A DNA stretch of 28,372 bases, taken from Lentisphaeria bacterium. GTDB lineage: Bacteria; Verrucomicrobiota; Lentisphaeria; Oligosphaerales; Oligosphaeraceae. The notes below the pieces were generated by a model. The model did not search any database. It was given only the letters and a program-made list of their open reading frames with translations, and had not been told where the DNA came from. Both the position numbers and the translations under genes were made by a program. Positions 8,556 to 16,163 of this stretch are shown here, piece by piece. Location: the NCBI GenBank assembly GCA_016287975.1, contig JAEEXV010000155.1, positions 1 through 28,372 of the forward strand. The letters are read 5' to 3'. Within the stretch, counting starts at the first letter, position 1. Every line of letters starts with the position of its first letter.

Positions 8556-8572
8556 GGCAGGCAAGGCCTGCC
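8556..8572 (-). promoter_or_regulatory. Leader inverted repeat, possible GntR operator
   Basis: GGCAGGC (8556-8562) and GCCTGCC (8566-8572) are perfect inverse arms with an AAG loop, about 20 bases downstream of the -10 box. On the minus strand this contains TGCCTGCC, which recurs directly after the -10 of the internal promoter at 1604-1632. It could be an operator for the GntR protein or a leader hairpin. The sequence does not match the classic FadR operator pattern. Confidence 0.4.
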
Positions 8573-8589
8573 GATGCGGTGCTGGGAAT

Positions 8590-8617
8590 ATTATAATACA
8601 AATATCCCGAAAATCAA
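8590..8617 (-). promoter_or_regulatory. Sigma70-type promoter of the locus A operon
   Basis: On the minus strand TTGATT (8617-8612) is followed after 16 bases by a perfect TATAAT (8595-8590). It is the strongest promoter match upstream of the GntR gene and gives a leader of about 95 bases. It lies in the 403-base gap 8488-8890, which also holds the leader hairpin, one copy of the dispersed repeat and the ribosomal operon terminator. Confidence 0.7.
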
Positions 8618-8661
8618 GCGACGACGGCCCCGACATCCATCTTTCTTTGGGCCCCCAAATG

Positions 8662-8796
8662 GTTGCCACGGCGGCCCCGCCGAATGGGCGGCTCGGTGAA
8701 TGGGCGGCAGCCGATTCTGGAGCATTGGCTGTGTTTTGTGGCGGGCCTGATTGGTCACCGCACGCTCGGCGGACCGCCACGGCGGACGCCGTGGCT
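8662..8796. repeat. Diverged copy of the palindromic dispersed repeat
   Basis: It has the same orientation and order of blocks as the complete copy at 164-301: gttgccacggcgg, then gctcggtgaatgggcg, ttggctg, ggcgggcc/ttgg, gctcggcggaccgccacggc and a final hairpin gccacggc/gccgtggc with loop GGAC. Several substitutions break the long terminal pairing, so this copy is older. It sits between the locus A promoter and the ribosomal terminator. With 164-301 it brackets the whole of locus A. Confidence 0.7.
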
Positions 8797-8822
8797 GCGT
8801 CCGCTTCGCCAGGCGCAAGAAG

Positions 8823-8865
8823 AAAAAAAGACGCCCCGCCAGGTTTTGCGCCTGGCGGGGCGTCT
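8823..8865 (-). terminator. Strong intrinsic terminator of the ribosomal protein operon
   Basis: On the minus strand a perfect 15-bp GC-rich stem (8865-8851 with 8843-8829) with loop CGCAAAA is followed immediately by a run of Ts (8829-8823). It begins 25 bases after the rpsS stop codon. This shows that the operon really ends after rpsS and does not continue to rplV. Confidence 0.95.
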
Positions 8866-8890
8866 GCGAATGAGGATGTCCTGGGCAGGA

Positions 8891-9160
8891 CTACTTGCCA
8901 GAGATCTGGCCGTGGCCGCGGAACAACCGGGTGGCGGCAAACTCGCCGAGGCGATGGCCGACCATGTTTTCCGTCACGAAGACGCTGACGAAGGCCTTGC
9001 CGTTGTGGACGGCGAAGGTCTGCCCGACGAACTCGGGAAGAATCACCGAACGGCGGGACCAGGTCTTGATGGTTTCCTTCTTGCCGCTGCCGGCAACCTT
9101 GTCGACCTTTTTAAGCAGCGAGTCGTCGACAAACGGTCCTTTCTTGATGCTTCTCGCCAT
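8891..9160 (-). CDS. rpsS: 30S ribosomal protein S19
   Basis: An 89-aa protein of standard S19 length that binds 16S rRNA in the head of the small subunit with S13. The conserved start [19 protein letters not shown] and the core [22 protein letters not shown] and [13 protein letters not shown] are all present. The start ATG overlaps the rplB stop by one base (TAATG, 9158-9162), implying translational coupling. In most bacteria rplV and rpsC follow. Here a perfect terminator follows instead, so this is the last gene of the operon. Confidence 0.98.
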   Translation of the reverse strand: MARSIKKGPFVDDSLLKKVDKVAGSGKKETIKTWSRRSVILPEFVGQTFAVHNGKAFVSVFVTENMVGHRLGEFAATRLFRGHGQISGK

Positions 9161-9990
9161 TATTTCTTCCTCCGTTCAATGATGAAGCGATCCGAATGCA
9201 ACTTGTTGCGGCGGGTCTTGAAGCCCTTCGCCAGCTGGCCCCACGGAGACCGCGGATGACCACCGCCGGAGGAGCGGCCTTCACCACCACCCATCGGGCT
9301 GTCGACCGGGTTCTGAACGACACCGCGCACGTGCGGGCGGAAGCCCAGGTAGCGCTTCTTGCCGGCCTTCCCCAGCTTGATCTCGTTGTGATCCACGTTG
9401 CCGACCTGGCCGATCGTCGCGCGGCACTTCTCGTTGATCAGGCGGACTTCACCAGACGGCAGACGGATCTGCGCATAGCCGTTCTCCTTGGCGCGCAGAA
9501 TCGCATACTGGCCCGCCGCGCGCACCAGCTGCGCGCCCTTGCCAGGAACCATCTCAATGCAGTGGATGTTGATGCCGTCCGGAATGTCCTTCAGCATCAT
9601 GTTGTTGCCCGGCTTGAACTCGGCGGTCGGACCGTTCATCACGGTGTCGCCCTGCTTCAGACCGACGGGGCACGGAATGTAGCGCTTCTCGCCGTCCGCA
9701 TAGTGCAGCAGCGCGATGCGGCAGGTGCGGTTGGGATCGTACTCGATCTCCGCCACCTTCGCCGGCACGCCGTCCTTGTCGTTGCGGCGGAAGTCAATGA
9801 TGCGGTAGGCGCGCTTGACGCCGCCCCCGCGGAAGCGGACCGTCATGCGGCCCAGGTTGTTGCGGCCGCCCGTCGAGCGCTTGCCGACGGTCAGCGATTT
9901 TTCGGAGGTCCGACGGGTGAGTTCCTTGAAGTCGCTCACCACCATGCCACGCCGCGAAGGCGAGGTCGGCTTGTATGCTTTCGTTCCCAT
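9160..9990 (-). CDS. rplB: 50S ribosomal protein L2, with unusual loss of conserved histidines
   Basis: A 276-aa primary 23S rRNA-binding protein placed close to the peptidyl transferase centre. Length and overall sequence match L2: [12 protein letters not shown] at the start, [33 protein letters not shown] and RSPWGQ near the end. The normally near-invariant NPVDHPHGGGEG is [12 protein letters not shown] here (Ser231, Met233). The usual RHRGGGHK is RFRGGGVK (residues 52-59). The first of these changes replaces the residue equivalent to E. coli His229, which has been linked to peptidyl transfer. The protein is otherwise intact and in an intact operon, so the changes are likely lineage-specific adaptations, not decay. 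It starts 44 bases after rplW. Confidence 0.97.
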   Translation of the reverse strand: MGTKAYKPTSPSRRGMVVSDFKELTRRTSEKSLTVGKRSTGGRNNLGRMTVRFRGGGVKRAYRIIDFRRNDKDGVPAKVAEIEYDPNRTCRIALLHYADGEKRYIPCPVGLKQGDTVMNGPTAEFKPGNNMMLKDIPDGINIHCIEMVPGKGAQLVRAAGQYAILRAKENGYAQIRLPSGEVRLINEKCRATIGQVGNVDHNEIKLGKAGKKRYLGFRPHVRGVVQNPVDSPMGGGEGRSSGGGHPRSPWGQLAKGFKTRRNKLHSDRFIIERRKK

Positions 9991-10034
9991 TGTGGAATTC
10001 CTCTCTTAAAGTTCGGTGGTTGCCGCGGCCGGGA

Positions 10035-10328
10035 CTACAGCAATTCGATCTTGCCTTCCTTCAACGTCACAATCGCCTTCTTCCAGTCAGGGCGCTTGCC
10101 CGCACGCGCGCTGCGCATGCGCTTCTTCTTGCCCAGCATGTTCATCACATTGACGTCCGCGACCTTGACTTCTGGGAAGATGGCCTCGACCGCCTTCTTG
10201 ATGGACGGCTTGTTGCTGGCGGGATTGACCTTGAACAGGTACTTGTTGAACTTGTCCTGCAACATGGTCCCGCGCTCGGTGATGAGCACGGTGTAGACCA
10301 CATCATACGGATTGAACTGGTTGCTCAT
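10035..10328 (-). CDS. rplW: 50S ribosomal protein L23
   Basis: A 97-aa protein that lies at the polypeptide exit tunnel and helps dock trigger factor and SRP. Family features are YDVVYTVLITERGTMLQDKF, the NKYLFKVNPASNKPSIKKAV block, which matches the usual F.V...ANK..IK.AVE, and VADVNVMNMLGKKKRM. The ATG at 10328 follows rplD by 14 bases. The frame is open much further upstream, but that region is antisense-phase sequence within rplD and lacks family similarity. Length is normal (95-100 aa). Confidence 0.97.
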   Translation of the reverse strand: MSNQFNPYDVVYTVLITERGTMLQDKFNKYLFKVNPASNKPSIKKAVEAIFPEVKVADVNVMNMLGKKKRMRSARAGKRPDWKKAIVTLKEGKIELL

Positions 10329-10342
10329 GAGTGAAACCCTCC

Positions 10343-10975
10343 TTACGCCAGGCGCACGCCGAGATCCTTGAGGCCGGCGGTGGTGATGATGATCTTCTTG
10401 AACAGGAGCAGCAGGTAGGGGTTCACCGAAGTGGCCTTCAGCACCAGAACATTGGGGAGGTTCCGGGCCGCCAGGTCCACATTCTCGGTGTATTCGTCCA
10501 CCAGCACCAGCGCGTCGTCGCCCGCCTCGACCGCCTTCAGGAACGCAAGCATCTGCTTGGTCTTCGGCTCGTCGAACTTCAGGTCGTCCACCGCGATCAC
10601 CACGCCCTCGTCGAGGCGGTCGGTGAACGCGCGCTTCAGCGCCAGCTTCTCGACCTTCTTGTTCACGTGCTTCTCGTAGGAACGCGGAACCGGCCCGAAG
10701 GCCACCGCGCCGCCACGCCAGATGGGGCTGGAGGCGCCGCCCGAACGGGCGCGGCCCGTGCCCTTCTGCCGCCACGGCTTCGCCTGCGACCGGGAACTCA
10801 TCCCGGCGCGGTTCTTGGTGCACGCCGTCCCGGAACGCTGCCGCGCCAGGAACGCCACGACCGAATCCTTCACCGCCTGCTCGCCCTTTTCGCGCTCCAG
10901 CCAGGCGTCCTCAATCACCGCAACGGCGCCCGTGTCGGCGCCCTGCTGATTCTTCACATTCAGATTGGTAGGCAT
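10343..10975 (-). CDS. rplD: 50S ribosomal protein L4
   Basis: A 210-aa protein that binds 23S rRNA and lines the exit tunnel through its extended loop. The loop motif is present (QKGTGRARSGGASSPIWRGG), followed by AFGPVPRSYEKHVNKKV and LKRAF, which are typical of L4. The tip has no obvious macrolide-resistance deletion. In some bacteria L4 also represses its own S10 operon through the leader of rpsJ. No such leader is recognisable here, where rpsJ follows fusA directly. It starts 17 bases after the rplC stop. Confidence 0.97.
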   Translation of the reverse strand: MPTNLNVKNQQGADTGAVAVIEDAWLEREKGEQAVKDSVVAFLARQRSGTACTKNRAGMSSRSQAKPWRQKGTGRARSGGASSPIWRGGAVAFGPVPRSYEKHVNKKVEKLALKRAFTDRLDEGVVIAVDDLKFDEPKTKQMLAFLKAVEAGDDALVLVDEYTENVDLAARNLPNVLVLKATSVNPYLLLLFKKIIITTAGLKDLGVRLA

Positions 10976-10992
10976 GTTGACTTCCCTCCCGG

Positions 10993-11628
10993 TTATTTCT
11001 TGACGGCGTTCTTCAGGAAGACGTAACCGCCGTTGGCGCCGGGAATCGCACCCTTGACCAAGAGCAGATTTTCGGAGGCGCGCACGCTGATCACCTTCAG
11101 GTTCTGGGTGGTGCGGGTGACGTCGCCCATGTGGCCAGGCATCTTGTGGTTGCGGTTGATCTTGCCGGGCTTCTCGCGGCAGCCGATCGAACCCGTCCTG
11201 CGCGTCCAGGCGCCGCCGTGCGTCTCACGGCCGCCCTGCGCGTGGAAACGGTGCACCACGCCTTGGAAGCCACGGCCCTTCGTCGTGCCGGTGACATCCA
11301 CATACTCGTCCGCGGCGAAGACATCCGCGCCCAACACGTCGCCAGGCTTCGCGGTGGGGTCGCTGTCCAGACGGATCTCCTTGATGATCGCGGGCGGGTT
11401 CGCGTCCAGCCCGGCGGGCTTCAGGTTGCCCAGGACCGCCTTGCTGACATTCTTCACCTTGCGGGAGCCGAAGCCCAGCTGCAGCGCGCTGTAGCCGTCC
11501 TTCTCCACCGTCTTGGCGGCGATGACCGTGCACGGTCCGCATTCGATGACAGTGACGGGAATCAGGACGCCCTGGTCGTTGTAGACCTGCGTCATCCCGA
11601 GTTTGCGGCCGATAAGACCTTTCTTCAT
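10993..11628 (-). CDS. rplC: 50S ribosomal protein L3
   Basis: A 211-aa early-assembly protein of the large subunit, whose central extension reaches the peptidyl transferase centre. Family marks are GLIGRKLGMTQVY at the start, VTGTTKGRGFQGVVHRF, GSIG followed by KMPGHMGDVTRTTQNLKV, and NLLLVKGAIPGANGGYV near the end. The residue after GSIG, which is the PrmB-methylated Gln in E. coli, is Cys here, as expected for lineages without that modification. It lies 19 bases after rpsJ. Confidence 0.97.
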   Translation of the reverse strand: MKKGLIGRKLGMTQVYNDQGVLIPVTVIECGPCTVIAAKTVEKDGYSALQLGFGSRKVKNVSKAVLGNLKPAGLDANPPAIIKEIRLDSDPTAKPGDVLGADVFAADEYVDVTGTTKGRGFQGVVHRFHAQGGRETHGGAWTRRTGSIGCREKPGKINRNHKMPGHMGDVTRTTQNLKVISVRASENLLLVKGAIPGANGGYVFLKNAVKK

Positions 11629-11647
11629 GGTTCAGGCCCTCCTGGCG

Positions 11648-11959
11648 TTAGAGTTTGATGACGATGTCGACACCCGCGGGCAGGGAGAGCTTCTTGAGCT
11701 CGTCGACCGTCTTCCCCGTCGGGTTGATGATATAGAGCACCCGCTTGTGCGTGCGGATCTCGAACTCCTCCTGGGACTTCTTGTCCACGTGCGGGGAGCG
11801 GTTCACGCAGAAGCGTTCGATCTTGGTGGGCAGCGGGATGGGCCCGGCGACCTGGGCGCCGGTGCGCTTGACGGTCCCGACGATGTCCGCCGCGGACTGG
11901 TCCAGGATGGAGTTCTCGAATGCCTGGAGCCGGATTCGGATGGTTGGCGCGTTTGCCAT
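11648..11959 (-). CDS. rpsJ: 30S ribosomal protein S10
   Basis: A 103-aa protein of the 30S head, also a NusG/NusB partner in antitermination (NusE). [37 protein letters not shown] and [14 protein letters not shown] are diagnostic. The ATG at 11959 is preferred over an in-frame GTG at 11968 because AAGGTGAAGAAC precedes it and the length then matches the family. The start lies 5 bases past the fusA stop, so the S10 operon is fused directly to the str operon with no tuf gene between them. Confidence 0.97.
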   Translation of the reverse strand: MANAPTIRIRLQAFENSILDQSAADIVGTVKRTGAQVAGPIPLPTKIERFCVNRSPHVDKKSQEEFEIRTHKRVLYIINPTGKTVDELKKLSLPAGVDIVIKL

Positions 11960-11964
11960 GTTCT

Positions 11965-14028
11965 TCACCTTGTTTTGGGCCCTGGGACGCCCGCGGGCAG
12001 CGGCTCATCGCACGCCGGTTCAGCGGTGAACTCGGCCCGGCCGCCGGTCAGGGACCGCAGCTGGGTGGCGTAGGAGATGAGGCTGGCGCAAGGCACCAGG
12101 GCGACTATGCGAGCATTCCCCGCCGCCAGGGGCTCGTTCTGGAGGATGCGGCCGCGTCTGGCGGTCACATCGGCCATCACATTGCCGATCTGGTTGAGCG
12201 GAGCGCTCACTTCGAGCCGCATCACAGGTTCCAGCACGACCTCTCCTGCCTGGGCGACTGCATCGCCCATGGCCATCCTGGCCGCGCTTAAGAACGCCGG
12301 TTCGGAAGCCTCCGCCTGGGAGGTGGAGGCACCTAGAACTGTGACGCGCGTATCCGTCAGCGGCGTCCCCGAAGGGCTGCCGCTGGCGAGGCTCTCCTGA
12401 ACCGCGGCGTCGATTGCGTCGAGGCAATCCGCCGGCAGTTCCGTGGATTCCCGGAAGGGCGTATCCACGACGAGGCCGCTGCCGCGGGGCAGCGGCTCGA
12501 TTTGAAGCTGGACTTTGGCCTGGAGGGTGATGCCGTTGGGCAGCACCCGCCGGAACTCGGATTCGACGGTCGCCGCGGAGGCGACCGTGCATCGGTAGGC
12601 CACCTGGATCTGGCCGGCGCGGGTGTGAACGCCAGCCTCGGTGACGAGGCGCTCGCGGGCGACTTCAAGGTGAAGTTCGCCGATGCCCGAGAGCCTGCAT
12701 TCGCCAGTGTCGGGGTGGAATCGGAAACGGAGGGTGGGGTCGGCCTCGGCGAGGCGCCGAAGCGCCTCGGGGAGCCGTCGGCGGTCCTCGGCGGAGACGC
12801 CCGCCAGGGACAGCGAGAAGACTGGCTCGGGGAAGCGCATCCGCATGAGGCGCAGTTCAGGGCCGCCCTCCTCCACCAGCGTGTCGCCAGTGAACATCGG
12901 CGGCAGTTCCCCGCCCTCGGTCGGGCCGAAGCCCACGATCTCGCCCGCCGACGCCCCGTCAGGCAACTCGGCAAGTTCCGCCGCGTTGAGCCGATAGACG
13001 GGGCCGACGACGCCGCAGGTCCCGCGGTTCACGTCGCGGAAACGCATCCCGCGCCTGAGCCCGCCGCTGTAGATCCGCACCGCCGCGTAGTCCCCTGGCC
13101 ACGCGCCGCGGAAGACCTTCATCACCGTCAGCACCGCGAAATCCCGCCCCGCCTCGGGCGACTTCAACGCCGCGGGGGAAATCCCGAAGAGACGACGCCC
13201 CGCAGGGGACGACAGCCGCTCGGCGGGCGACGGCAGCAGCCGCGCCATCGCGTCCAGCAGGAAGCGGACGCCGCAGCCCGTGGCCGCGCTGCCGCACAGC
13301 ACGGGGACGGCCTTGCCCGAAAGCACCGTGCGGCGCAAAGCCGCTGTCAGCACTTCCGACGCGGGCTCGCGCCCCTCGACGTAGCAGGCCATCGCCTCGT
13401 CGTCGAGTTCGCCCAGCCCTTCAAGCAACTGCGCGCGGGCAGCCGACAGCGCGGCGGCAATCTCCGCCGCCGCGGCCTCGCCGTCCACGCGGCCGTCCAG
13501 GACATCCACGACCGCCAGCGGCTTCGCGCCACCCCCGACGGGGACGGCGACCGCCAGCGGCCGCGCCGAATCCAAAAGCACCCTCGTCTGTGAAAGAACC
13601 TGCGCGAAGTCCGCGCCGTCGCGGTCCAGTTTGTTGATGAAGGCCAGCGCGGGCAGCCCGTAACGGACCGCGCGCCGCCACACCATCTCCGACTGCGCCT
13701 GAACCCCCCTGAGGCCGCAGAAGACCGCGACCACGGCGTCCATCACCCGCAGCGAGCGTTCGACTTCCGCCGTGAAATCAATGTGTCCAGGGGTGTCGAC
13801 CAGGTTGATCTGCACCCCGCGCCACCAGCAGGTGACCGCCGCGCTCACAATCGAGATGCCGCGCTCGCGCTCCTGCTGGAGGTAGTCGCTGACCGTCGTC
13901 CCCTCCTCCACCGCCCCGCAGAAGCGAAGCGCACCCGTTTCATGCAGCAGGCGCTCGGTCAGCGTCGTCTTGCCTGCGTCGATGTGGGCGATGATGCCCA
14001 GATTGCGGATGGCATCGCCCGCACCCAT
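11965..14028 (-). CDS. fusA: Divergent elongation factor G (EF-G2/spdEFG2-like), in the fusA position
   Basis: A 687-aa five-domain translational GTPase. GTPase motifs are intact: AHIDAGKT (14-21), the switch I region [17 protein letters not shown] (78-82) and NKLD (132-135), with CGSA later. The string [17 protein letters not shown] resembles the EF-G2 group, including mitochondrial EF-G2, more than standard EF-G. In domain IV the usual GGRGQYG loop is missing (about residues 490-510, [14 protein letters not shown]). The DGSYHDVDSSE loop, which carries the translocation His, is [11 protein letters not shown] (about 565-575). These changes favour a ribosome-recycling or specialised role, with a separate translocase elsewhere. 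It sits in the normal fusA locus, 76 bases after rpsG. The ATG at 14028 fits the family better than a TTG at 14052. Tet(M)-type protection proteins are a more distant alternative. Confidence 0.88.
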   Translation of the reverse strand: MGAGDAIRNLGIIAHIDAGKTTLTERLLHETGALRFCGAVEEGTTVSDYLQQERERGISIVSAAVTCWWRGVQINLVDTPGHIDFTAEVERSLRVMDAVVAVFCGLRGVQAQSEMVWRRAVRYGLPALAFINKLDRDGADFAQVLSQTRVLLDSARPLAVAVPVGGGAKPLAVVDVLDGRVDGEAAAAEIAAALSAARAQLLEGLGELDDEAMACYVEGREPASEVLTAALRRTVLSGKAVPVLCGSAATGCGVRFLLDAMARLLPSPAERLSSPAGRRLFGISPAALKSPEAGRDFAVLTVMKVFRGAWPGDYAAVRIYSGGLRRGMRFRDVNRGTCGVVGPVYRLNAAELAELPDGASAGEIVGFGPTEGGELPPMFTGDTLVEEGGPELRLMRMRFPEPVFSLSLAGVSAEDRRRLPEALRRLAEADPTLRFRFHPDTGECRLSGIGELHLEVARERLVTEAGVHTRAGQIQVAYRCTVASAATVESEFRRVLPNGITLQAKVQLQIEPLPRGSGLVVDTPFRESTELPADCLDAIDAAVQESLASGSPSGTPLTDTRVTVLGASTSQAEASEPAFLSAARMAMGDAVAQAGEVVLEPVMRLEVSAPLNQIGNVMADVTARRGRILQNEPLAAGNARIVALVPCASLISYATQLRSLTGGRAEFTAEPACDEPLPAGVPGPKTR

Positions 14029-14035
14029 TGCATGG

Positions 14036-14089
14036 AAAAGCAAAAACACCAAGGCGGCCCCGACGCTCGTTCAAGCGGTCGGAGCCACC
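14036..14089 (-). promoter_or_regulatory. Strong hairpin with U-rich tail between rpsG and fusA (possible attenuator)
   Basis: In the minus-strand transcript GGUGGCUCCGA (14089-14079) pairs with UCGGGGCCGCC (14063-14053), including two G-U pairs. After a one-base bulge CGCU pairs with AGCG, with a 6-base loop. A U-rich tract follows (14052-14036, with UUUUU and UUUU runs) and ends just before the fusA ATG. The shape is that of an intrinsic terminator or attenuator, so it could reduce transcription into fusA and the S10 genes or act as a processing site. Confidence 0.55.
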
Positions 14090-14104
14090 ATCCAGACCAG
14101 AAAA

Positions 14105-14575
14105 CTAGAAGCGGTAGTGCGCGAACGCCTTGTTCGCGTTCGCCATCTTGTGCACGTCGTCGCGCTTCTTGATGGCGTTGCCGGTCTCGTTGAAGGCGTC
14201 CAGCAGCTCAGCCGCCAGCGCGTCCTTCGTGTCCATGCCCTTGCGGCCACGCGCGTAGGTCACGATCCAGCGCATCGCAAGCGCCACCTGACGGTTCGCC
14301 GGAATCTCCAGCGGGACCTGGTAGGTCGCGCCGCCGACGCGGCGGCTCTTGACTTCCAGACGGGGCTTCGCGTTCTCCAACGCCTTCAGGAAGACCTCCA
14401 GCGGCTCCTGGTCCGCCTTCTTCTCCTTCAGAATGTCGAATGCACCGTAGACAATCGACTGGGCCAGCGACTTCTTGCCCCGCGTCATGATCGTGTTGAT
14501 CAGCCGCGCGACCAGTTCATTGTTGTAGCGCACATCCGGAATCAGCGCGCGCTTGAATGCCTGACGTCTTCTCAT
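14105..14575 (-). CDS. rpsG: 30S ribosomal protein S7
   Basis: A 156-aa assembly protein for the 30S head and often the autogenous repressor of the str operon. MRRRQAFKR, IPDVRYNNELVARLINTIM, GKKSLAQSIVYGAFDIL, ENAKPRLEVKSRRVGGATYQ and the C-terminal NANKAFAHYRF match the family over its full length. It starts 38 bases after rpsL. A strong hairpin with a U-rich tail follows its stop, before fusA. Confidence 0.98.
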   Translation of the reverse strand: MRRRQAFKRALIPDVRYNNELVARLINTIMTRGKKSLAQSIVYGAFDILKEKKADQEPLEVFLKALENAKPRLEVKSRRVGGATYQVPLEIPANRQVALAMRWIVTYARGRKGMDTKDALAAELLDAFNETGNAIKKRDDVHKMANANKAFAHYRF

Positions 14576-14613
14576 GTTTCTTCTCTATTTCCTAACTGTC
14601 GAGCAAAATCCGA

Positions 14614-15009
14614 CTACTTCTTCTTGGCGTCGGCACCTGGCTTCGGGCGCTTCTGGCCATACTTCGAACGGCCGCGGCGGCGCTTCTCGACACCCAGGGT
14701 GTCCAGGTGGCCGCGGACCACGTGGTAACGCACGCCAGGCAGATCGCGGACACGGCCGCCGCGCACCAGCACGACGCTGTGCTCCTGCAGGTTGTGGCCT
14801 TCGCCGCCGATGTAGGCGTTGACTTCCTGGCCATTGGTCAGGCGGACACGGCAGAACTTGCGCATCGCCGAGTTCGGCTTTTTCGGGGTACGGGTGCCGA
14901 CGAGCATGCAGACGCCACGGCGCTGCGGGCACTGCGCCAGTGCACGCACGCGGCTCTTGCGGGGTTTCTCGGAACGGCCTTTACGAATCAACTGATTGAT
15001 GGTGGGCAT
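14614..15009 (-). CDS. rpsL: 30S ribosomal protein S12, with Arg at position 88
   Basis: A 131-aa decoding-centre protein of the 30S subunit. The family core is complete: [49 protein letters not shown] and [12 protein letters not shown], with a lysine-rich tail. In the loop normally read GGRVKDLPG, this protein has GGRVRDLPG, so residue 88 (counting Met) is Arg instead of Lys. Lys43 of the PKKPNS loop is kept. Lys-to-Arg at 88 is a classic streptomycin-resistance change. It is the first gene of the ribosomal operon, with a good promoter at 15064-15091 and an AGGGA ribosome-binding site. Confidence 0.98.
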   Translation of the reverse strand: MPTINQLIRKGRSEKPRKSRVRALAQCPQRRGVCMLVGTRTPKKPNSAMRKFCRVRLTNGQEVNAYIGGEGHNLQEHSVVLVRGGRVRDLPGVRYHVVRGHLDTLGVEKRRRGRSKYGQKRPKPGADAKKK

Positions 15010-15063
15010 CTTAATTCCCTTGGATGACTATGGACAACACTTCGTGTAAAAATGCGAATGCTT

Positions 15064-15091
15064 AATATAATCCCGTTTCAGACGTTTTCAA
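15064..15091 (-). promoter_or_regulatory. Sigma70-type promoter of the rpsL operon
   Basis: On the minus strand TTGAAA (15091-15086) lies 16 bases from TATATT (15069-15064). This is 55 bases upstream of the rpsL ATG and just downstream of the terminator of the previous gene, so the ribosomal operon has its own promoter. The leader would be about 48 bases and contains no large structured element that I can recognise. Confidence 0.65.
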
Positions 15092-15105
15092 GTTGACAAG
15101 ACGGG

Positions 15106-15128
15106 AAAAACGCCGAAACCTTCGGCGT
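15106..15128 (-). terminator. Intrinsic terminator of the locus B minus operon
   Basis: On the minus strand CGCCGAA (15127-15121) and TTCGGCG (15117-15111) form a 7-bp stem, extended to 8 by T15110/A15128, with a 3-base loop. It is followed by five Ts (15110-15106). The stem begins immediately after, and partly within, the stop codon of the oxidoreductase gene. It separates that operon from the rpsL promoter. Confidence 0.9.
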
Positions 15129-16153
15129 CAGACGATCCGCCCCGTCCCCTTCATGAAGTCGGCGACGACCTCGGCGACGGCGAGATCGTGCTCGATGGTG
15201 TAGGAGCTCTTCGCCTCGCCGCGGATCATGGCGGCGAACTCGCGGAGCTGCACGTCGTAGCGGTCGGGGGTGACGCCGAAGTCGACGACATGGTGTCCCG
15301 CGTCGTAGCCGGGGATGGCGTTGGCGAGGGTCAGCTCCATGACGAGCGGCTTGCCGTCGAAGCGCTCGGCGGGCCAGACGTCGACGGTCGCGTTGGTGCC
15401 GACCACGCGGAAACGGCGCCCTGGATTGGAGGCGGGGTCCTTGGAGGAGGCGCGGATGATCGCGAAGGCGTGCGGGTATTCGAGGACGGCGACGGCGTTG
15501 TTGCCAGTCGTCTCGTCGTAGCCCGCGACCGAGGTGAGGTAGGTGTAGACGCCGCGCGGCTTGCCCAGCAGCCCGACGGCGACGTCGACGATGTGGCAGC
15601 CCAGGTTGTAGAGGATGCCGCCTGGCTGCGCGCCGAGGTACCCCTGGTAGGGCTCGCCGCCGTAGTTGTGGTTCATGCTGCCCTCGAACTGCTGGATCTC
15701 GCCGAGCCAGCCCTGCTTCAGCGCCTCGCGGCACCACAGCACGGCGGGGTTGCCGCGGTACATGTATCCGATCTGGAAGGGCAGCCCCCTGGCGGCGCAC
15801 CCCTCCAGCAGCCGCTTGTACGCCCCGACGTCCGCGCCTGTCGGCTTGTCCATGTGGATCGCGAGGCCGTGCTCCATCGCCATCGTGGCGATCGGCACCA
15901 GGTCCGCGTTGGGGGTCTCGACCATCACCGCGTCCAGCCCAGGATAGTTCAGCATCTCGTCCAGCGTCAGCCGCGGAATCCCCTCGAAGGGCGCCAGTTC
16001 GTACTCCTTGTACGTCAGCCCCTTCATGAAGGGCGCGTCCTCCACCACCCCGACAATCTCGAAGACATCCTCCATCCGTCGCCGCAGCGTCCCGAACTTG
16101 GAGACGGCGTGCTCGTGGTGCCGACCGATCTGACCGATTTTCAAACGTTCCAT
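15128..16153 (-). CDS. Gfo/Idh/MocA family oxidoreductase (locus B)
   Basis: A 341-aa cytoplasmic NAD(P)-dependent dehydrogenase. The Rossmann fold begins at once (MERLKIGQIGRHHEHAV), with GxIG in the dinucleotide loop. The family EKP motif is MDKPTGAD here, with the essential KP kept. GYMYRGNPAVLWCREAL and GGILYNLGCHIVDVA follow, the latter holding the likely catalytic region. The C-terminal domain ends in FMKGTGRIV. The ATG at 16153 has a clear AGGAG site 7 bases upstream, and the stop of the preceding MDR gene overlaps this site (10-base gap). It is the last gene of the operon and its stop abuts an intrinsic terminator. It shares little obvious sequence with the locus A oxidoreductase beyond family motifs. 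It probably acts with the MDR and SDR enzymes on one sugar derivative. Confidence 0.92.
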   Translation of the reverse strand: MERLKIGQIGRHHEHAVSKFGTLRRRMEDVFEIVGVVEDAPFMKGLTYKEYELAPFEGIPRLTLDEMLNYPGLDAVMVETPNADLVPIATMAMEHGLAIHMDKPTGADVGAYKRLLEGCAARGLPFQIGYMYRGNPAVLWCREALKQGWLGEIQQFEGSMNHNYGGEPYQGYLGAQPGGILYNLGCHIVDVAVGLLGKPRGVYTYLTSVAGYDETTGNNAVAVLEYPHAFAIIRASSKDPASNPGRRFRVVGTNATVDVWPAERFDGKPLVMELTLANAIPGYDAGHHVVDFGVTPDRYDVQLREFAAMIRGEAKSSYTIEHDLAVAEVVADFMKGTGRIV

Positions 16154-16163
16154 GCTCTTGCTC

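Noticed and set aside
8488..8601. N-terminal extension of the GntR protein to 291 aa
   Set aside because: It would place coding sequence over the TATAAT box and leader; the family fold starts after the ATG at 8487.
11965..14028. Tet(M)-type ribosomal protection protein
   Set aside because: The C-terminal part keeps the EF-G pattern ([33 protein letters not shown]) and the gene is in the native fusA position.
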